NCBI GenBank assembly: GCA_963576725.1 | Contig: OY755242.1 | Coordinates: 27,690,358 to 27,754,357 of the forward strand | Direction: 5' to 3' | From: Azorinus chamasolen | Lineage: Eukaryota > Mollusca > Bivalvia > Cardiida > Solecurtidae | DNA: 64,000 bases | Shown here: piece after piece, positions 37,001 to 43,000 of the stretch | How the letters are laid out: every line of letters begins with the position of its first letter | Numbering within the stretch: position 1 is the first letter of the stretch | Program-made: the position numbers and the translations under genes | The notes under the pieces: generated by a model | Database searches by the model: none | Told to the model about the DNA's origin: nothing | Seen by the model: the letters and a program-made list of their open reading frames with translations, nothing else

Positions 37001-40000
37001 GTACTGGTTTAAAAATGCTGTCAGCACAAACTCTAATCGGCAATAATTTTTACTTACATTTGATTCGTTCAAGCTGCTGACCAACTTTGATCCTGATCAA
37101 ACGATGAGTTACTCAATATGGGATCTGGACCCAGGCTTTTCGTAGATGCCAGTTAGACTAAGTTTATCATGATGGGTTAGTTTTTTATGTAACTGTGCAT
37201 GTTATCTGGAACGTTAATGTCTGTCACACATGTCTTGTAGGTGATTTTCGTGCTTTGACTTTTTACCTATACTTTTTATGCAACTGTTCGCGCTCATCCT
37301 ACGACAAAAATGAGCATTGCATTTTTCATTGGCCTAGATATCTATAGACTACACTTCTGTTCACTTACGGGGATCTGAGTTCAATTGATCGTTCTGATGA
37401 AAGACTGACTTAGTCGTTTTGTAAACTGTAAAGACAAGGGGGTGATGTCGTAATAGAATCATTAGTCTGGTGATCTGATGGCTGGTATGAATAGTAAATA
37501 CACTAATATTTATAACGTAAATCTATAAACAGTGCAGACCAATAGCAGACAAGAGTTACTTGATTCCGCGACACTGATAGGTTATGTGTATATTATATGC
37601 GGTCTTAATGTTTGTGAAACTGAACGTCTAAATTAGATAATGCCATTTATACTTCTGGTCCACCGTTACTGATGCCATATGAAAACATGTATACTTCTTG
37701 TCCACCGTTACTGGTGTCATATGAAAACATTTATACTTCTTGTCCACCGTTAATGATGCCATATGAAAACATGTATACTTCTTGTCCACCGTTACTGGTG
37801 TCATATGAAAACATTTATACTTCTTGTCCACCGTTACTGATGCCATAAGAAAACATGTATACTTCTTGTCCACCGTTACTGATGTCATATGAAAACATGT
37901 ATACTTCTTGTCCACCGTTACTGATGATATATAAAAAACAATTATAATTCATGTCCAACGTCGCCGATGATAAAAAAAACACCCTTTTACTTAAGCGTAA
38001 AGTACACGTAATGTTAACTGTTTGACATATATTTGACACTTAAATCGACGTTTGGTCAAGATCCAATCTGTTTGACAATCGGTCGTTAGTTTCTCGAAAA
38101 CTTCAATGAATTGATATTATGTACATATAGTTTAACCCGTTCCTTCTTTTAAACGCCTAGTTACATGCATGTGCAAATAGAGTAGACCCAGATCAGACCA
38201 CTACTATAGGAGCTACTATTATATGGTATAATATATATTCTTCAGCGTCTGTCTGAGCCAAAACATCCTTCGTACATATGTCATCATAAAAATTCAGCTA
38301 ACAAATATTCATGACGCTATTGTCCCTTAAACAGGGAATTTGTCTAAGCCTACAGTAAAACCTCTCTATAACGGCCACTAAATTACAACAAGTAGTTTGT
38401 GTTAAAGGCAGGTGGCTGCTTAAAGCAAGGTGAAACTAAAACAGAACGCTCCTATAGGAGCGTTCTGTTTTACTTTCACCTTGCTTTAAGCAGCCACCTG
38501 TCATACATACCAACTAATTAACACAATTTAGTGGCCGGTATAGAGAGGTTTTACTGTATGTTTATAACTAAGGCTAAGGGTTAACCCTTTACATTGTGAA
38601 TAGTCGTGTCAGAAATAATGACGTCAATAATATTAATTAGATTAATCTTTAGAACTAATGTCATGTGACCACATGACATTTTGTCTGAGACGGACACTGT
38701 ATAATCATACTTTATCATAGCAAAAGCAAACAGAAGGGGTCATAGTCTGTCTGATCTGGGTATAATATTTTGCAAATACGTGAACATGCATTCATATGAT
38801 GGAAATGTTGTTGTTTTTTTTGTTTTTTTTATTTTACGAGTTTCTTCACCTCTGGGAATTAAGCAACAGTCCGTGAAAATTACCCAAACATGGTTGATAC
38901 GAGCGCATGCATGCTACCGCTTAGCCATACAGTCGCGAAATAAATTAACTCTTTCTCGGCCAAGTATTGTCGTCTACAAAATTTGATGTCTGCTACAAAT
39001 TCTATCGTTAAATTGCCTTCCCTTTTATTTAGCAAAACCATAGACATTAATGATTGTTTCACCTGGATTCAAGTTGTTTCCATAGCTAATCACAGGTTCA
39101 CCGTAGGCAGTGAAAGAGTTAATAACAAAAGTGAACCAGCTGGCAGTTAACTAGAGGAGAATAGCATCTCTGACTCATGCTGTCCGGTCTTTGAAATTCA
39201 GGGTTTTAAAATATCCCTCTCTGATACTTTTCACCATCATTCAACAAGCCTAAATGACTTTAATCATTTGCTCAATAAATAAACATTTTAACGCATTTGC
39301 AAACAGATTGGATCCAGATCAGACGACACCTTTAGGATCCAGATCAGACGACATTTTTAGGATCCAGATCAGACGACACCTTTAGGATCCAGATCAGACG
39401 ATACCTTTAGGGTCCAGATCAGACGACACCTTTAGGATCCAGATCAGAAGACACCTTTAGGGTCCAGATCAGACGACACCTTTAGGATCCAGATCAGACC
39501 ACACCTTTAGGAGCCGTCTAATCAGGATTAGCGCTGTTTTCTTATGGATTTACATAGGTCTGAGTCTACAGTTTCTGCTATTCCCAAAATGTCGTGTGTG
39601 CATGTGTCATTATAAAACAAATATTCTAATTGATATCCATGACGTAATTACAGTAAAACTCAATACAGTAAATCCCCTCTAATGCGTCCGGCAAAAAGGG
39701 GCATAATTCACAGTGGCAAATGCAGGTGGTAGCTTAATGCAGGACGAAAGCTATGCAGAAAGCTCCTCTTGGAGCTTTCTTCATAACTTTCGTCATGCAT
39801 TAAGCAAGCACCTGATAATGAAGACAGCCACGTTTGTTCATTAAATGGACGCATTAGAGGGGTTCTACTGTACTATGAACACTCAAATAATATACATGTA
39901 CCACATTTATATAGCGCTCTTTTGCCACAGGATATGTGCGTTCAAAAGCGCTTAAATACGTACTATTATTGATCTTTAACACAGGTAGCAGCTTAATGCA

Positions 40001-43000
40001 GGGTGAACGTCATGCAGAAAGCTCCTCTTAGAGCTTTCTGCATGACTTTCACCCTGCATTAAGCAGCCATATGCCTACAAAGACATACATTCTTCATTAC
40101 TAAAATGTCGTAGTATCGAGATTTTACTTATTTCTTATTTAAACAGTAGCATACACAAGTGTAGGCAGAAACAACTTTCATCGTAGCATTGCAATTATCT
40201 CCCATCCAGCCACCCGCAACACAACCCGCATTTGCAGACAGCTTGGATTAAGATAAGACGTCGAGTAACTCGGCGTCTCACCAGCTTTCAACATGTTTGA
40301 CAATTGGTTAAAAGTGTTTTTGTTAAAACAAAAATTAAAACGGTCATGGCACATGGTCAATAGTTTCACAAAAACTTGAAGTAGTCTGCCCTCGATTCAA
40401 ATTTGAGCGTATATTTTGTTTTACAGAGGAATCAGACTTATCCCTTTCTTTGTTGAATATTCATGTCAGAAATGACGACGTCATGAATACGTATTAGTTG
40501 AATTCGTACAATGTAATGTATACAAAGGATTTGTTCTGTATCGATAGAAACTGTAGAGTATATTATAAGTTCACAGGCAAACAGAACATGAGCCGTCTAA
40601 TCTGGGTCTACTCTGTTTACATATGCGTGAGCAAGCGGTTTTATAAAGCTTGGTTAGTATTGATCCTATAGACTTTAGAGCATACTGTGGTCGAGAAGCT
40701 GTCGACAATTTCCTGTTAGCTTCCCAGTGACCCGATCGTTGTCAGGCTGTGGTAACCTATTACTCGATATGAATACAGCAAAACCTCTCTAAACCGGACG
40801 TTTAATTTAGTATAAACATTTGTCTTGGAGGCAGGTGGCAGCTTAATGCAGGGTGAAATGCATGCAGAAAGAAAACTCATCTGGGAACTTTCTGTATCAC
40901 TATCAATCTGCATTAAGCAGCCACCTGCCTGAAAGTATCTAATTTGTTCTCTACTAGAATTCCAGTTTAGAAGGGGTTTACTGTAAAATCACGAATTACA
41001 GTACAGTAAAACCTCTCTATTACGGCCACTAAATTACATCAAGTATTTTCTGTTAAAGGTATATGGCTGCTTAAAGCAAGGTGAAAGTAAAACAGAACAC
41101 TCCTATAGGAGCGTTCTGTTTTACTTTCACATTGCTTTAAGCAACCACCTGCCCTAAATACCAACTAATTAACACAATTTAGAAACCGTTATAGAGAGGT
41201 TTTACTGTAACACCCCGAGAGTTCAAACTTAACCCATTTGCTTCCACGATCCCATATATGGGAGGTAGGCAAACAGTGTAGACTCTGATCAGACGGCGCA
41301 TGTTTGCTGGTAGGAAATTCAATATAAAACAAAACAAAAATGAAAATTTAGACCAGACATCCCTTATATAATAGATAGACTAATCCAATATATAAGCATG
41401 GCAGAATCCACTGGGAGCGAATGAGTTAAACAAGTATCAGTATCGGTCTTTAGAACAGATGGCAGCTTAATGCAAGGGGAAAGGCATGTGAAAAGCTCCT
41501 CTAAGAGATTTCTGCATGACTTTCATCCTGCATTCAGCAGCCACCTGCATCAAATCTTCTCAGCTCTTCATCACTAATACTTCGGACTATCGAGATTGTA
41601 CTGTAATTGTTTTTGTCGGTAAAATCTCATAAAAAATAGTATTTACACAGAGTAATATGATAGAATGGGTTGGACGAAGTGTCTCGTTCAGCATTCTTTT
41701 GACACGAACTGTAAATTAGTTAACCCTTTCCTCCATAAATACGCCTTTCTATGCCTCTGTAATAACCACTTCTTGAAACCGTTGTGATAAATAGAGCATT
41801 TGCTCCTATATGAGCAAATGCTCTATTTATCACAATGGTTTCAAACTACAAAATTCTAAATTTTTACTTTTCTCTAGGAAATGCTTCTTTTGGGTAGATT
41901 CATTCAAAAAGGTTGGGTCTAAAATAGCTTATGGAGGAATGGGTTAAATCAGTCCCAAATGAGCCAAATATAAACGAATCTTTTAATAAACATCTCTGAA
42001 AAAAAGCTACTGTTTGGGTGAGTGTAAGCCAATAAGACCCCTTTTCTAAGATAGCATCTCATACTGTCTTAATGTGAATCATCACGTTATAACAAATAAA
42101 CAGAGCTATATATAATTCAAATACAAAATTCGTCATTTCTCCATCAAGCTCTTTGTTGTGACCACCATTTAGAATCAATTCGAAGAGACAGTTATAAAAA
42201 GTGGTGGAGAAATGAATTATCCATTCTTTATAATGTTTTACACATCTTGTCTATTCTTCTAACTAAATATATTTCCCAAATTGTCATTACTACCTAGCTA
42301 TGTACCTATCTTAAGTGGCCACAATTAGTCTAAGTATGGGTCTATATGGCGGTGGTAGCTTAATACAGGTCAGAGGTAACGCAGTAAGCTCCTATAGGAG
42401 TTTCTGAATTACTTTTGCACTGCATTAAGCCTGTTGTGTATGACCCTTATATTCAATAAATGAATGGTCACTTAAGACAGGTTCTACTGTATATATAAAA
42501 AGCGTATATAACATTACAATTACACCCTTCGGTGCTAGCATATTTAACACTGTACCATATTTCTGACATTCCATTAGTGATAACATATAAATTGGGACCT
42601 CCCATTACATTACGTCAATAAGATCAAGATCGGACGCCGTCTGCGACTCAATAGAAAGGTCAGACGAAATGCGGCTTAGGCGGTAATGATAACAGAATCT
42701 ATAATTCATTTAGACTCGCGTTTCTAAAACGATGAAATGTTACCAGTCCTTATTTAGCGTCATCTTTAAAGATGTTAACTCTTTTGTTACCAACTTTCCT
42801 TCATCTACAATTTCCTTCATTTTTTATTTCAGAAACAGTTACAGTAACATACAGTTTGGATCCTGATGAGATACCGAGTTATCTCATCTAGATCCAAACT
42901 GTTTGCTTTGGTTATCACAGATGCGATACTGGCAGCGAAAGAGTTAAAAAAAATGTATAAATCCCTAATACCTATTACACACGACTACTCAGTAGAATGC

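Noticed and set aside
37628..38039. ORF with a 14-residue repeat (VDKKYTCFHMTSVT type)
   Set aside because: The 42-bp satellite is divisible by 3, so the frame stays open by arithmetic. No start context, signal or flanking exon.
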